From UBA1424 sp041654095 (GTDB lineage Bacteria > Bacillota_I > Bacilli_A > RFN20 > CAG-826), in assembly GCA_041654095.1 (NCBI GenBank), contig JBAZED010000013.1, forward strand, positions 1 through 25,887: DNA of 25,887 bases. The letters are read 5' to 3'. The position numbers were made by a program, and so were the translations under genes. Below are positions 1 to 7,198 of the stretch, piece by piece. A model generated the notes under the pieces. It saw nothing but the letters and a program-made list of their open reading frames with translations, did no database searches and was not told where the DNA came from. Each line of letters begins with the position of its first letter. Positions within the stretch are counted from its first letter, which is position 1.

Positions 1-16
1 GACGCTCTTCCGATCT
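1..16 (+). other. Illumina sequencing adapter remnant
   Basis: The first 16 bases, GACGCTCTTCCGATCT, are exactly the 3' end of the Illumina TruSeq universal (P5 side) adapter. Coding sequence of the permease begins at base 17 without a break in frame, so the adapter bases read as spurious codons. This is a library artefact left at a contig end, not genomic DNA. The match is seen directly; adapter identity is established knowledge. Confidence 0.93.
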
Positions 17-253
17 CTTTACATTGCCAATTCCGTCGTTAGCCAGACGTTCATCCTGACGGCTATCGGCATCATCATCGGCCTGGCTTTAACCCTCCTC
101 TCAGGCTTATTTTTAGCGGGAATCGTCCCCTTTGCAATCAACATCTTGTTCTATGCGGTAATAACCGCATCCTTTTTCGTCTTCGCCATCGTCGGCGGCC
201 TCTTCTCCGTCCGCGCGGTCCTAAAAATTGATCCATTGAAGGCGATCAGTTGA
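17..253 (+). CDS. FtsX-like ABC transporter permease, C-terminal fragment
   Basis: This is the last 78 codons of a gene that runs off the left edge; the stop TGA is at 251-253. The fragment reads as two long hydrophobic segments, then a short polar tail with a conserved-looking end (DPLKAIS). The ending 'R-x4-K-I-D-P-L-K-A-I' is typical of MacB/FtsX permeases, where the last helix is followed by 'PxxAL/I'. The ATPase that energises it follows at 264, with its ribosome-binding site overlapping the permease stop codon. Together they form a LolCDE/MacB-like exporter or lipoprotein/peptide transporter of unknown substrate. Bases 2-16 are also open in this frame but are adapter sequence and should not be translated. 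The start codon is missing. Confidence 0.75.
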   Translation, partial: LYIANSVVSQTFILTAIGIIIGLALTLLSGLFLAGIVPFAINILFYAVITASFFVFAIVGGLFSVRAVLKIDPLKAIS

Positions 254-263
254 GGTAACAATC

Positions 264-938
264 ATGAAAACACTTATAGAAATGCAACAGATCACGAAGG
301 ATTTCCTGCAGGGCGACGACGTCGTCCACGCTTTGAAAGAGACAAATTTCAAAGCCTATGAAGGCGAATTGGTTGCCATCATCGGTCCATCGGGCTCCGG
401 CAAGTCGACGTTTTTGACGATTATCGGCGGGTTGCAAACCCCGACCACAGGGCGCGTCTTGATTGGCGGCGAACCCTTTAGCCAATTAAATATCAAAGAG
501 AGATCGCGAGTTCGCTTTGAAAAAATCGGCTTTATCCTGCAAGCTTCGAATCTCATTCCCTTCTTATCCATCTCCGATCAGATGTTCCTCCACGACCGCA
601 TCAGCCGGCGCAGCCGCAATATGGAGCGCATCGAGGAATTGTACCAGCGCCTCGACATCAAAAAACTCCGCAACAAATACCCGAGCGAACTGAGCGGTGG
701 TGAGCGCCAGCGGGTGGCGATTGCCAAAGCCCTTTACCACGATCCCGTCGTCATCCTCGCCGATGAACCGACGGCCAGCCTCGATACCAACCGGGCGTTT
801 GAAGTCATCAAGTTGCTCGCCAAACAGACCAGAGAGCAAAAAAAGGCGACGATCATGGTCACCCATGATGAACGCCTCACTGAATTCTGCGATAAAGTGT
901 ATGCTATCGTCGATGGCGTGATGGCACAAAGGAAATAA
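264..938 (+). CDS. ABC transporter ATP-binding protein, LolD/MacB type
   Basis: A 224-residue ATPase of the usual size for LolD/MacB-type subunits. Visible motifs are Walker A GPSGSGKST (41-49), ABC signature LSGGE (143-147), Walker B VVILADEP (162-169) with the catalytic Glu, the D-loop SLD, and the switch His at 201 (VTHDE). The start ATG at 264 has GAGG 8-10 bases upstream, overlapping the stop of the permease gene, so the two are translationally linked. It should hydrolyse ATP at the inner face of the membrane to drive the FtsX-like permease upstream. The substrate cannot be read from the sequence; efflux of peptides or a cell-envelope stress function are typical for this family. Its stop is only 2 bases from the stop of the convergent galM. 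Confidence 0.9.
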   Translation: MKTLIEMQQITKDFLQGDDVVHALKETNFKAYEGELVAIIGPSGSGKSTFLTIIGGLQTPTTGRVLIGGEPFSQLNIKERSRVRFEKIGFILQASNLIPFLSISDQMFLHDRISRRSRNMERIEELYQRLDIKKLRNKYPSELSGGERQRVAIAKALYHDPVVILADEPTASLDTNRAFEVIKLLAKQTREQKKATIMVTHDERLTEFCDKVYAIVDGVMAQRK

Positions 939-940
939 TC

Positions 941-1942
941 TTACTTTGTAAGAAATTCGTAGACAATCGTCTCTCGATATGTCGAACCGGCTGCTAATCG
1001 GCCGGTTTTTGTCTGCTCAAAATCGCGGTTGATGGCATCAGGGACGTATTGAGGTTCAAGTGCTAACTCTTCGTGTTTATGCAAGACCAATCCGTTGCGC
1101 ATCTTGCGCTTCGTCGGATAATTGCCGGAGTAAAAAACGAGCGCCGGATCAGAAGTGTAGAGATTCAAGGCGACATCGCCCTTTTCATTGATGAGAGAGG
1201 CGACTGGTTTGTTCGGCTGTGTTTCATTGAGGATATAAGGGTGGTCGTATCCTCCGGAGGGTTGTAGGCGCGGGTTAGCAAGGTGCTGTCCAATTGCCTT
1301 CCCGCTTCGAAAATCCATGATTTCATCGACCGGCAAGATGCGTTTTGGCAATATTTCGGCATCGACTGCGATGAAGCGATCGGCATCGATCCACAGGCGA
1401 TGGTCTTTTATCGTCCCTCGACCATCGAGGTTGAAAAAGACGTGGTTGGTGAGATTGCAAAGCGTGTCTTCATCTGCATGCGCTGAATATGTTAATTCGA
1501 GCTTGTTTTCGCCGCGGTAAAGATAGTAGTGGGCTTCGACATGCAAAGCGCCGGGAAAGCCGCCTTCGGAAGCGGGGCTTAGATATGAAAACAACACCCA
1601 AGTTCCGTTCTCATCAGACCCTTGCTGCGCGGCAAAGGTTTGAAAGGCCAGACTCTGATCGCCGCCATGCAGACCATGAGAAGATTTAGACTCTATAACC
1701 CGATATCTCTTACCATTAATGGTAAACACACCATTATATAGACGTCCGGAGTTGCGCCCGATGGTCTTGCCGGAATAGTCGCGGGGATACTCGCTGCCAG
1801 GATCCTTTTTTGGGGCGATGGTGATGGAGCGCCGCTCGCCGCTTTTCAAAAGAAGGGAAATATCGACAAGCGCCGCGCCGAGCGGAGATAGCAACACTTC
1901 CATTCCACTGTCATTTGTTAAGAGGATGTGCTTCTTATCCAT
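941..1942 (-). CDS. galM: Aldose 1-epimerase (mutarotase)
   Basis: GalM interconverts the alpha and beta anomers of aldoses such as galactose and glucose in the cytoplasm. The 333-residue protein has the family's catalytic set at the expected places: His92 (LHGG), His167 in TNHVFFNL, Asp233 in GYDH, and the catalytic base Glu296 in LEPQ, followed by PDAIN. These correspond to His96, His170, Asp243 and Glu304 of the Lactococcus enzyme. I chose ATG at 1942. An in-frame GTG at 1966 would add eight residues, but neither start has a clear Shine-Dalgarno. The gene stands alone, divergent from the Drr-type exporter and tail-to-tail with the ATPase. No sugar-utilisation genes are nearby, so the physiological sugar is open. 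Confidence 0.9.
   Translation of the reverse strand: MDKKHILLTNDSGMEVLLSPLGAALVDISLLLKSGERRSITIAPKKDPGSEYPRDYSGKTIGRNSGRLYNGVFTINGKRYRVIESKSSHGLHGGDQSLAFQTFAAQQGSDENGTWVLFSYLSPASEGGFPGALHVEAHYYLYRGENKLELTYSAHADEDTLCNLTNHVFFNLDGRGTIKDHRLWIDADRFIAVDAEILPKRILPVDEIMDFRSGKAIGQHLANPRLQPSGGYDHPYILNETQPNKPVASLINEKGDVALNLYTSDPALVFYSGNYPTKRKMRNGLVLHKHEELALEPQYVPDAINRDFEQTKTGRLAAGSTYRETIVYEFLTK
985..1010 (+). terminator. Rho-independent terminator for the FtsX/ATPase operon, inside galM
   Basis: Arms AACCGGC (985-991) and GCCGGTT (1001-1007) form a 7-bp GC-rich stem with a 9-base loop, followed on the + strand by a T run to 1010. It sits 47 bases after the ATPase stop, inside the 3' coding part of the convergent galM. 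It has the right polarity to end the + strand transcript. Confidence 0.5.
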
Positions 1943-1972
1943 TAGTATTATGATATCGCACTTCACAGTTTA

Positions 1973-2001
1973 TTTGCGTCATAACAAATAATGATTATAA
2001 T
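1973..2001 (+). promoter_or_regulatory. Putative promoter for the Drr-type ABC operon
   Basis: A perfect -10 box TATAAT lies at 1996-2001, 26 bases before the chosen ATG. The matching -35 is weak (TTTGCG at 1973-1978, 17-base spacer). The predicted start near 2008 leaves a leader of about 19 bases containing the GGGGG ribosome-binding site. Confidence 0.4.
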
Positions 2002-2026
2002 TAATCGAAGAAATGATGGGGGCGTC

Positions 2027-2941
2027 ATGGACAAGATTCTCGAAGTTGAACACCTAAAAAAATACTATGGTCACGTAAAAGCCGTCGACGACATTTCATT
2101 TTATGTTGAAAAAGGCAAACTCTTTGCGTTTTTAGGTCCGAACGGAGCGGGGAAGTCGACGACTATTGACATCATCTGCACTTTTCTTAAACCGGATGCC
2201 GGCTCGGTCGCGATCGACGGCCACATCCTCGGTCGAGACGACGATGCGATCCGCTCCTCGATCGGAGTCGTTTTCCAAGATGGTTTCCTCGATGATTTGT
2301 TGACGGTCGAAGAAAATATTAAATATCGCGGCAGTTTTTATGGTCTAAAAGGCAAAGAGCTGCAAGCGGCCTTTGAGCGAGTCGTGGAAGCGACCGGGAT
2401 CAAGGAATTCTTGAAACGTCAATATAAAAAGTTGTCGGGCGGTCAAAAAAGGCGTGCGGATATCGCTCGTTCGCTCATTCACACCCCGAAGATTCTATTT
2501 CTCGACGAGCCGACGACCGGCCTCGATCCACAAACCCGCAAAAAGGTGTGGGAGACGATCGTCACGATGCAGCGCGAATCGAATATGACGGTTTTTTTGA
2601 CGACCCATTATATGGAAGAAGCCTCAGAAGCCGACTACGTCATTATCATCGATAATGGACAAATCGCCGCTCGCGGAACGCCCTACGATTTGCGGAAGAA
2701 ATACGCGAACGACCTTCTCCGCATCGAATATGTCAATCAAGAGGCTTTACAAGCTGTTCTCGATGATAAGAAAATTGCCTATCGCCTGCATAATGGCGAA
2801 GCGCTCGTGCCGCTAAAAAAGACGCTCGAAGCCCTCGATATACTTAGTTTGTGCAAGGATAATATCGAGAGTTTTGAAGTGTTGGCCGGGACTTTGGATG
2901 ATGCATTTATCAATGTCACGGGACGGGAGATTCGCGAATGA
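2027..2941 (+). CDS. ABC transporter ATP-binding protein, DrrA/CcmA type
   Basis: A 304-residue ATPase of the daunorubicin-resistance (DrrA) type: N-terminal nucleotide-binding domain plus a C-terminal extension of about 85 residues. Motifs are Walker A GPNGAGKS (37-44), signature LSGGQ (136-140), Walker B ILFLDEP (156-162), D-loop TGLD and switch His194 (TTHYMEEA). The last motif, HYMEEA, is characteristic of ABC-2 exporters. The ATG at 2027 is preferred over the upstream in-frame ATG at 1991, because homology begins at MDKIL and a G-rich site (GATGGGGG) lies just upstream. Its stop overlaps the permease start in an ATGA, so the two are coupled. Likely exports a drug, lipid or peptide; the substrate is not deducible. 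Confidence 0.9.
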   Translation: MDKILEVEHLKKYYGHVKAVDDISFYVEKGKLFAFLGPNGAGKSTTIDIICTFLKPDAGSVAIDGHILGRDDDAIRSSIGVVFQDGFLDDLLTVEENIKYRGSFYGLKGKELQAAFERVVEATGIKEFLKRQYKKLSGGQKRRADIARSLIHTPKILFLDEPTTGLDPQTRKKVWETIVTMQRESNMTVFLTTHYMEEASEADYVIIIDNGQIAARGTPYDLRKKYANDLLRIEYVNQEALQAVLDDKKIAYRLHNGEALVPLKKTLEALDILSLCKDNIESFEVLAGTLDDAFINVTGREIRE

Positions 2942-3798
2942 TCATCTTTGCCATCCGCAACTTTAAAGTCTTTATTCGCGACCGTTTGGCCATCTTCTTT
3001 TCCTTGCTTTCGGTTTTGATCATCTTCGCTTTATATACCCTGTTTTTGAATAATGCCTGGTCTTCGGCTTTGCCGGAAGGCGTTGAAGGCGGTCAAGCCT
3101 TGATGGATGGCTGGCTGATGGCCGGGATTCTGGCCGTCGTCTCTTTCACGACGACCCTCGGCGCATACGGAACGATGGTCGACGACAAAGCCAAGAAGAT
3201 CTACAAAGACTTTTCATCTTCGCCTCTCAAGCGCTCTTCACTCGTCGGTGGCTATGTGATCTCTTCATACATCATCGGTGTGATCATGAGCTTAATCGCT
3301 CTCGTCTTTCTCTATTTGTATATGTTGATCAGGGATGGATATTCTCTTGGTTTAATCGAAACGCTGCAAGTCGTCGGCCTCATATTTATCGTGACGCTCG
3401 TGAATAGCGCGCTCGTTTTCTTCATCACCGTTTTCGTCAAGAGCATGACGGCCTTTGGCACGATCAGCACGGTCGTCGGTACGCTGATGGGCTTTTTAGC
3501 CGGCATTTATATGCCGGTTGGCAATTTCCCTGATGGTGTTCAGACGATTATCAAAGTCTTTCCGGTCTCCCATGCCGCCTCGCTCTTTCGGAGGGTGATC
3601 ATGGGTGATCTCGTCAGCGATGTATTCAGCGGTGCACCCAGTGAAATACAAGCGGATTTTCTGGAGATTATGGGTGTTGATTTCGCCCTCGGCGATTTTG
3701 TGATTCTACCGTGGATGCAAATCGTCTTCCTCGTGATCACGGCCGTAATTTTCTATGCCCTCTCCCTCCTCGTCGTCACTTTGAAAAAGCAATCTTAA
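2938..3798 (+). CDS. ABC-2 type transporter permease
   Basis: A 286-residue integral membrane protein with about six hydrophobic segments and the ABC-2 architecture: one N-terminal helix after a basic cytoplasmic start (residues ~18-38), a soluble loop, then a group of five helices. The segment GFLAGIYMPVGNFPDG matches the conserved ABC-2 region before the fifth helix (family pattern 'sG.f.P...lP'). The gene starts inside the stop codon of the ATPase (ATGA, 2938-2941), so the pair makes one exporter, probably as a homodimer of each subunit. No terminator is visible after the stop. A new promoter-like sequence precedes the CHR genes downstream. Confidence 0.88.
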   Translation: MIIFAIRNFKVFIRDRLAIFFSLLSVLIIFALYTLFLNNAWSSALPEGVEGGQALMDGWLMAGILAVVSFTTTLGAYGTMVDDKAKKIYKDFSSSPLKRSSLVGGYVISSYIIGVIMSLIALVFLYLYMLIRDGYSLGLIETLQVVGLIFIVTLVNSALVFFITVFVKSMTAFGTISTVVGTLMGFLAGIYMPVGNFPDGVQTIIKVFPVSHAASLFRRVIMGDLVSDVFSGAPSEIQADFLEIMGVDFALGDFVILPWMQIVFLVITAVIFYALSLLVVTLKKQS

Positions 3799-3805
3799 TC
3801 TCATA

Positions 3806-3834
3806 GTGTCAGCAAGTCATAGAAGTGGTATAAA
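3806..3834 (+). promoter_or_regulatory. Putative extended -10 promoter for the CHR transporter genes
   Basis: TG-n-TATAAA (3826-3834) is an extended -10, with GTGTCA at 3806-3811 as a 4/6 match to the -35 box at 17-base spacing. Transcription would start near 3841, about 24 bases before the ATG at 3865. Confidence 0.4.
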
Positions 3835-3864
3835 ACCGACTTTTATGCTATGTTGTTTACTTGT

Positions 3865-4452
3865 ATGAAAAACAAACTATTCGAATTGTTTTTGACTTTT
3901 CTCAAGATCGGGGCCACGACCTTTGGCGGCGGCTATGCGATGATTCCGATCATCCGCCATGATCTTGTCGAGAAGAAGAAGTGGCTCGATGAGGACGAAC
4001 TCGTCGAAGTAATGGCAATCGCCGAATCGACACCGGGTCCGATCGCGGTTAATTTTGCCACTTATACAGGCTATAAAATCAGCGGCGTCGTCGGCAGCAT
4101 CCTCGCCACTTTAGGTGTCGTCCTTCCGGCTTTCATCGTCATTACCGCCATCTCGTTTCTCTATGCTTATGTCAAAGACAATGAGATCATCGCCGCGGCT
4201 TTTATGGGCATCAAAGCGGCGGTGGCACTCCTCATCTTAATGGCCGGAGTCCGACTTTTTCGCAAGATGAAGAAAACGTGGTACACAGCAGTTGCAACGA
4301 TTCTAGCGATGTCAGCTCTGATTGTTTTTGATTTACTCGCTTTATCCTTTTCGTCGATCTATCTCATTCTCATCGGGGCCTTCTTCGGCCTTTTTATCTA
4401 CTATTTAATTCCTTTGATAATAAAGAAAAAGAAAAGGGAGGATAAGCGATGA
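3865..4452 (+). CDS. chrA: Chromate transporter family protein, half 1 (short-chain CHR)
   Basis: A 195-residue membrane protein of the short-chain CHR family, in which two adjacent genes each encode one half of the classical ChrA. The hallmarks are the N-terminal FGGGYAMIP motif and AESTPGPIAVN, followed by hydrophobic segments to the C terminus and a lysine-rich cytoplasmic end. The family includes chromate/sulfate antiporters, but most members in anaerobic Firmicutes have no tested substrate. ATG at 3865 is chosen because the CHR fold starts there; an upstream ATG at 3850 would add five residues. No good ribosome-binding site is seen for either. The stop overlaps the start of half 2 (ATGA at 4449-4452). 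Confidence 0.85.
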   Translation: MKNKLFELFLTFLKIGATTFGGGYAMIPIIRHDLVEKKKWLDEDELVEVMAIAESTPGPIAVNFATYTGYKISGVVGSILATLGVVLPAFIVITAISFLYAYVKDNEIIAAAFMGIKAAVALLILMAGVRLFRKMKKTWYTAVATILAMSALIVFDLLALSFSSIYLILIGAFFGLFIYYLIPLIIKKKKREDKR

Positions 4453-5015
4453 TCTACCTCATCCTCTTCTTGGAATTTTTGAAAATCGGTTTCTTTTCCT
4501 TTGGTGGCGGCTACGGCATGATCTCCATGATCAAAGAAACAGTTCTCGTCCGTGGTTGGCTGACTGAAGCACAGCTGCTTGATTTCCTCGGCATTGCCGA
4601 ATCGACGCCGGGTCCTATCGCGATTAACATGGCGACCTTCATCGGCACCTCCCAAGGAGGCATCCTCGGCGGGGCGATCGCGACTTTCGGTGTCGTTTTG
4701 CCGTCATTTTTTGTCATCCTGATTTTGGCCATCATTCTAAAAAAAGTCATCAAATCCCGCCCTTTTACAGCGATTATGTCCGGAATCAAGCCGGTAATTG
4801 TCGGTTTGATCATCGGAACCGGAATCATTTTTCTCTATGGGCTGATCGGCCTGGAAAGCGCGGCAATATTCGCGTTTGACTATCGCAGTCTGATAATTTT
4901 TGCCGTTTTATTCGTTATTTCCATTTCCTATCCGCGCATCTTCAAAAAAGGTCTCAATCCTCTGCTTCTAATCGCCTTTTCAATTTTCTTTGGCATCGTT
5001 TTATTTGCCTTTTAA
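4449..5015 (+). CDS. chrA: Chromate transporter family protein, half 2 (short-chain CHR)
   Basis: The partner half, 188 residues, repeats the CHR signature (FGGGYGMIS and AESTPGPIAIN), so it is homologous to the preceding gene and arose by duplication. In short-chain CHR pairs the two halves insert with opposite topology and work as a heterodimer. A strong ribosome-binding site GGGAGG lies 7-8 bases before the ATG at 4449, and the start overlaps the previous stop by four bases, so production should be matched. The gene ends 12 bases before a terminator hairpin that serves mainly the opposite strand. Transport of chromate is a family-level assignment only. Confidence 0.85.
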   Translation: MIYLILFLEFLKIGFFSFGGGYGMISMIKETVLVRGWLTEAQLLDFLGIAESTPGPIAINMATFIGTSQGGILGGAIATFGVVLPSFFVILILAIILKKVIKSRPFTAIMSGIKPVIVGLIIGTGIIFLYGLIGLESAAIFAFDYRSLIIFAVLFVISISYPRIFKKGLNPLLLIAFSIFFGIVLFAF

Positions 5016-5020
5016 ACAAA

Positions 5021-5046
5021 AAGAAAACCCTGCTTTTCGGCAGGGT
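5021..5046 (-). terminator. Rho-independent terminator after ferritin
   Basis: Arms ACCCTGC (5027-5033) and GCAGGGT (5040-5046) with a 6-base loop. On the minus strand the hairpin is followed by a T-rich tail (TTTCTTTTT), placing it 20 bases after the ferritin stop. On the plus strand the tail is poor, so it ends CHR transcription less surely. Confidence 0.75.
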
Positions 5047-5066
5047 CATCTTCATGCTTTTTTCGA

Positions 5067-5582
5067 CTAATCGACATTTGGCAGCGATGGTGAATAGCTG
5101 CGCGATAGATGCTTGGCATCGATGTGGAGCAAGGCGGCGACGTCGCCTTTTGTGAAGTCGTACATCAAGATGTTGTCGTGGGCGTTTTTCTCTTCTTCGC
5201 CTTGTTCTTTGATGTACCACTGTAAGAAATCGGTCGTCAAATGGTCTTTTTCGGCTTTGGCAGCCTCGAGGATGTTTTCGATGCTGACCGTGACGAATTT
5301 CTCGTGCTTCAGAGCCTCGACTAACGGTTCGCGGGCATCTTTATAGACGAGGACCGGCTTGTCGATGATATCGAGGATTGGCTTTTCGCCGACATGCTGT
5401 AGGTAGCGGATGAAGCCGAGGGCGTGATCTCTTTCTTCTTGAGCTTGGATTTCAAACCACTTCGCGTGGCCGACTAAACCGATGTCGTTGTAGTATAGAG
5501 CCATGTCTAAATAGAGATAGGCGGAATAGAATTCGCGTTGAATTTGCAGATTGAGTAAATTGACAATTTTTTTGGTAACCAT
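5067..5582 (-). CDS. ftnA: Bacterial non-heme ferritin
   Basis: A 171-residue ferritin that oxidises Fe(II) and stores iron as a mineral inside a 24-subunit cytoplasmic shell. The ferroxidase ligands fall at the same residue numbers as in E. coli FtnA: Glu17, Glu50, His53, Glu94 and Gln127. The motif QEERDHA (48-54) and the four-helix spacing fit the H-type ferritins rather than heme bacterioferritin or Dps. ATG at 5582 has a strong AGGAGG seven bases upstream. It is a single-gene unit with its own terminator. It faces msrA across a 127-base intergenic region, an arrangement consistent with iron and oxidative-stress handling. I see no recognisable Fur or PerR box in that region. Confidence 0.95.
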   Translation of the reverse strand: MVTKKIVNLLNLQIQREFYSAYLYLDMALYYNDIGLVGHAKWFEIQAQEERDHALGFIRYLQHVGEKPILDIIDKPVLVYKDAREPLVEALKHEKFVTVSIENILEAAKAEKDHLTTDFLQWYIKEQGEEEKNAHDNILMYDFTKGDVAALLHIDAKHLSRSYSPSLPNVD

Positions 5583-5619
5583 GTAAATACCTCCTGTGGA
5601 TTACTTTTATTACACTTTA

Positions 5620-5648
5620 ATTCTATGTTAATTTTAGGTGTGATTAAA
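5620..5648 (-). promoter_or_regulatory. Candidate ferritin promoter
   Basis: On the minus strand TTTAAT and TAGAAT are separated by 17 bases, about 38 bases before the start codon, leaving room for the AGGAGG site in the leader. The -10 is a 5/6 match and the -35 a weak 3/6. Confidence 0.3.
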
Positions 5649-5673
5649 GTCTTATGCTCAGCAGTCATAATCG

Positions 5674-5702
5674 TTTATTTCTCGCCTCTTTCATGGGATA
5701 AT
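5674..5702 (+). promoter_or_regulatory. Putative msrA promoter, close to the start codon
   Basis: An extended -10, TG-n-GATAAT (5694-5702), ends seven bases before the ATG at 5710, with TTTATT at 5674-5679 as a weak -35. If used, transcription begins at or within a base or two of the start codon, giving a leaderless message. There is no Shine-Dalgarno, which fits. Confidence 0.4.
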
Positions 5703-5709
5703 ACGAGCT

Positions 5710-6222
5710 ATGGAAAATACCGGTGTTCACATTATATATTTGGCCGGGGGCTGCTTTTGGGGAATTGAAGAATATTTTCGGCAACTGAAAGGTGTTCTTG
5801 TAACCGAAGTCGGATACGCGAACGGCGATCGCCCTGACCCGCGTTACGAAGATCTCATCGCCCATCGCGTCGATCACGCCGAGACCGTCAAGGTCATCTA
5901 TGATAGTTCGATCATTTCTCTCGCCATGCTCTTGGAGCACTTTTTGCGAATTGTCGATCCTTATTCGCTGAATCGTCAAGGGCATGATGTCGGAATCCAA
6001 TATCGAAGTGGCGTTTATTATATAAACGAGGAAGATCATAAAGTCATCGCGGATTTTTTCGCAAAAGCAAATCTTCACCCGTCGCGGCCATTTGCTATCG
6101 AAGTTCAAGCCTTGCGCAATTTCTATCGCGCCGAGGAATACCATCAAGACTACTTGCTCAAAAATCCGTCCGGATACTGTCATGTCGATATGCGAAAAAT
6201 AAAAAAAGAGGAGCGGAAATAA
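5710..6222 (+). CDS. msrA: Peptide-methionine (S)-S-oxide reductase MsrA
   Basis: MsrA reduces the S-epimer of methionine sulfoxide in oxidised proteins in the cytoplasm. The 170-residue protein has the catalytic motif GCFWG with the nucleophile Cys15 at the expected N-terminal place, followed by the typical EEYF. Further family stretches are Y(A/S)NG (YANGDR), the middle segment DPYSLNRQGHDVG-x-QYRSGVYY, and the C-terminal tail with YCHVD. The Cys in that tail is the family's usual place for a thioredoxin-regenerated second cysteine or a conserved YCH end. No MsrB domain is fused. The stop codon lies in the loop of the downstream bidirectional terminator. The start has no ribosome-binding site, consistent with a leaderless transcript. 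Confidence 0.95.
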   Translation: MENTGVHIIYLAGGCFWGIEEYFRQLKGVLVTEVGYANGDRPDPRYEDLIAHRVDHAETVKVIYDSSIISLAMLLEHFLRIVDPYSLNRQGHDVGIQYRSGVYYINEEDHKVIADFFAKANLHPSRPFAIEVQALRNFYRAEEYHQDYLLKNPSGYCHVDMRKIKKEERK

Positions 6223-6240
6223 TATCGCTCCTCTTTCCTT
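6205..6240. terminator. Bidirectional rho-independent terminator between msrA and the DUF4097 gene
   Basis: Perfect 11-bp arms AAAGAGGAGCG (6205-6215) and CGCTCCTCTTT (6226-6236) with a 10-base loop that contains the msrA stop codon. T-rich sequence follows on the plus strand (TTTCCTTTG) and, more strongly, on the minus strand (seven T, then ATTTTT). It serves both convergent genes. Confidence 0.85.
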
Positions 6241-6247
6241 TGTCGGC

Positions 6248-7198
6248 CTAGTTTTTAAAAACGATGTTTATTGCGCCGTTTTCGGTGCGGACGTAGAGCA
6301 GTTTATCGGCGGTTGTCGGAATCTGCGAATTATATCCGGAGAGATTATTCATGCCGTTCGTCGTGCGGCTGTCGACATCGTAATCGCTCGACGGTCCTTT
6401 GACATTACCCTTGACTTCTCCGTTGACCGTAATCAATCTAATCTCTTTATCGATATCGATACCGTTGACGTCGACTAGGCCGTTTGTCGTCGTGAGAGAT
6501 AATTTATTCGTCGATCTGATCTCATCAGCATCAATCATGCCATTCGTCGTTTGCGAGTCGATATTCGCGGCCTCCAGATTCGTCAAGATAATGGCGGCAT
6601 TATCCGATTCGGTGGAGATGTCTCCGGGAGCGGTGATGTTGGTGAGTTCAATTTTGGAATTGGTCGTCCGGACGGCGACATCAGATGCTACCGTCACATC
6701 ATTTGCAGCGATTAAACCATTGACGGTCTCGAGATCGAGTTCGCCGACCAGAGAAATATTGTCGACATCGAGTTCGCCATTCGTCGTGTTGATGTCGAGC
6801 GAGCCATTATAATTTGCAGGGATGGTGACCGTCATCGCCCGCGGATTGACCGGGAAGTAAAAAATGCGCTTTGGCCACGGAACGTCATAGTGGTAATTAA
6901 TCGTAAAATCCGTTTCGCTTTCGGATGAAACATAATATTCGTATGTGTTTTCAAAGACGCTGATAGAAACGGTGGTCGCCGCCTCTGAGCCGACGACGAC
7001 GACCTTGTTATTAACTTCGTTAACGATGATGTCAACATCGTTGGCTTCGACATTGATGATCCTTTCGACGTAAGGCTCGGCGGTCGAAAGAAAAGCAAAC
7101 CCTCCAGCCGCGGCGGCGCTGATTCCGGCAATTGTGCCCCCGAGCACAATCAAGGCGCCGGCGACGATGAGCGGGACGAGAAGAACTTTTTTAATCAT
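6248..7198 (-). CDS. DUF4097 family beta-repeat protein, membrane-anchored
   Basis: A 316-residue protein with one N-terminal transmembrane or uncleaved signal segment (residues ~4-34, rich in Ala/Gly/Val). A region follows from about residue 130 with repeated TTNG/TVNG units spaced roughly 18-22 residues (for example TTNGELDVD, TVNGLIA, TTNGMIDAD, TTNGLVDVN, TVNGEVKGN). This is the DUF4097 pattern, a right-handed beta-helix-like putative surface or adhesin domain of unknown biochemical role. It is the last gene of a PadR / DUF1700 / DUF4097 operon. The start ATG overlaps the DUF1700 stop (ATGA) and has AGGAGG eight bases upstream. It ends at a strong bidirectional terminator. Homologous operons are thought to respond to membrane or envelope stress, which is inference here. 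Confidence 0.85.
   Translation of the reverse strand: MIKKVLLVPLIVAGALIVLGGTIAGISAAAAGGFAFLSTAEPYVERIINVEANDVDIIVNEVNNKVVVVGSEAATTVSISVFENTYEYYVSSESETDFTINYHYDVPWPKRIFYFPVNPRAMTVTIPANYNGSLDINTTNGELDVDNISLVGELDLETVNGLIAANDVTVASDVAVRTTNSKIELTNITAPGDISTESDNAAIILTNLEAANIDSQTTNGMIDADEIRSTNKLSLTTTNGLVDVNGIDIDKEIRLITVNGEVKGNVKGPSSDYDVDSRTTNGMNNLSGYNSQIPTTADKLLYVRTENGAINIVFKN

Noticed and set aside
3865..5015. CHR pair as evidence of chromate resistance
   Set aside because: No regulator or other metal gene is nearby and the family in anaerobes is mostly uncharacterised, so only the family name is supported.
5583..5709. Fur or PerR operator between ferritin and msrA
   Set aside because: Looked for a GATAAT-type or TTATAAT-type palindrome; only isolated AT-rich half-sites are present.
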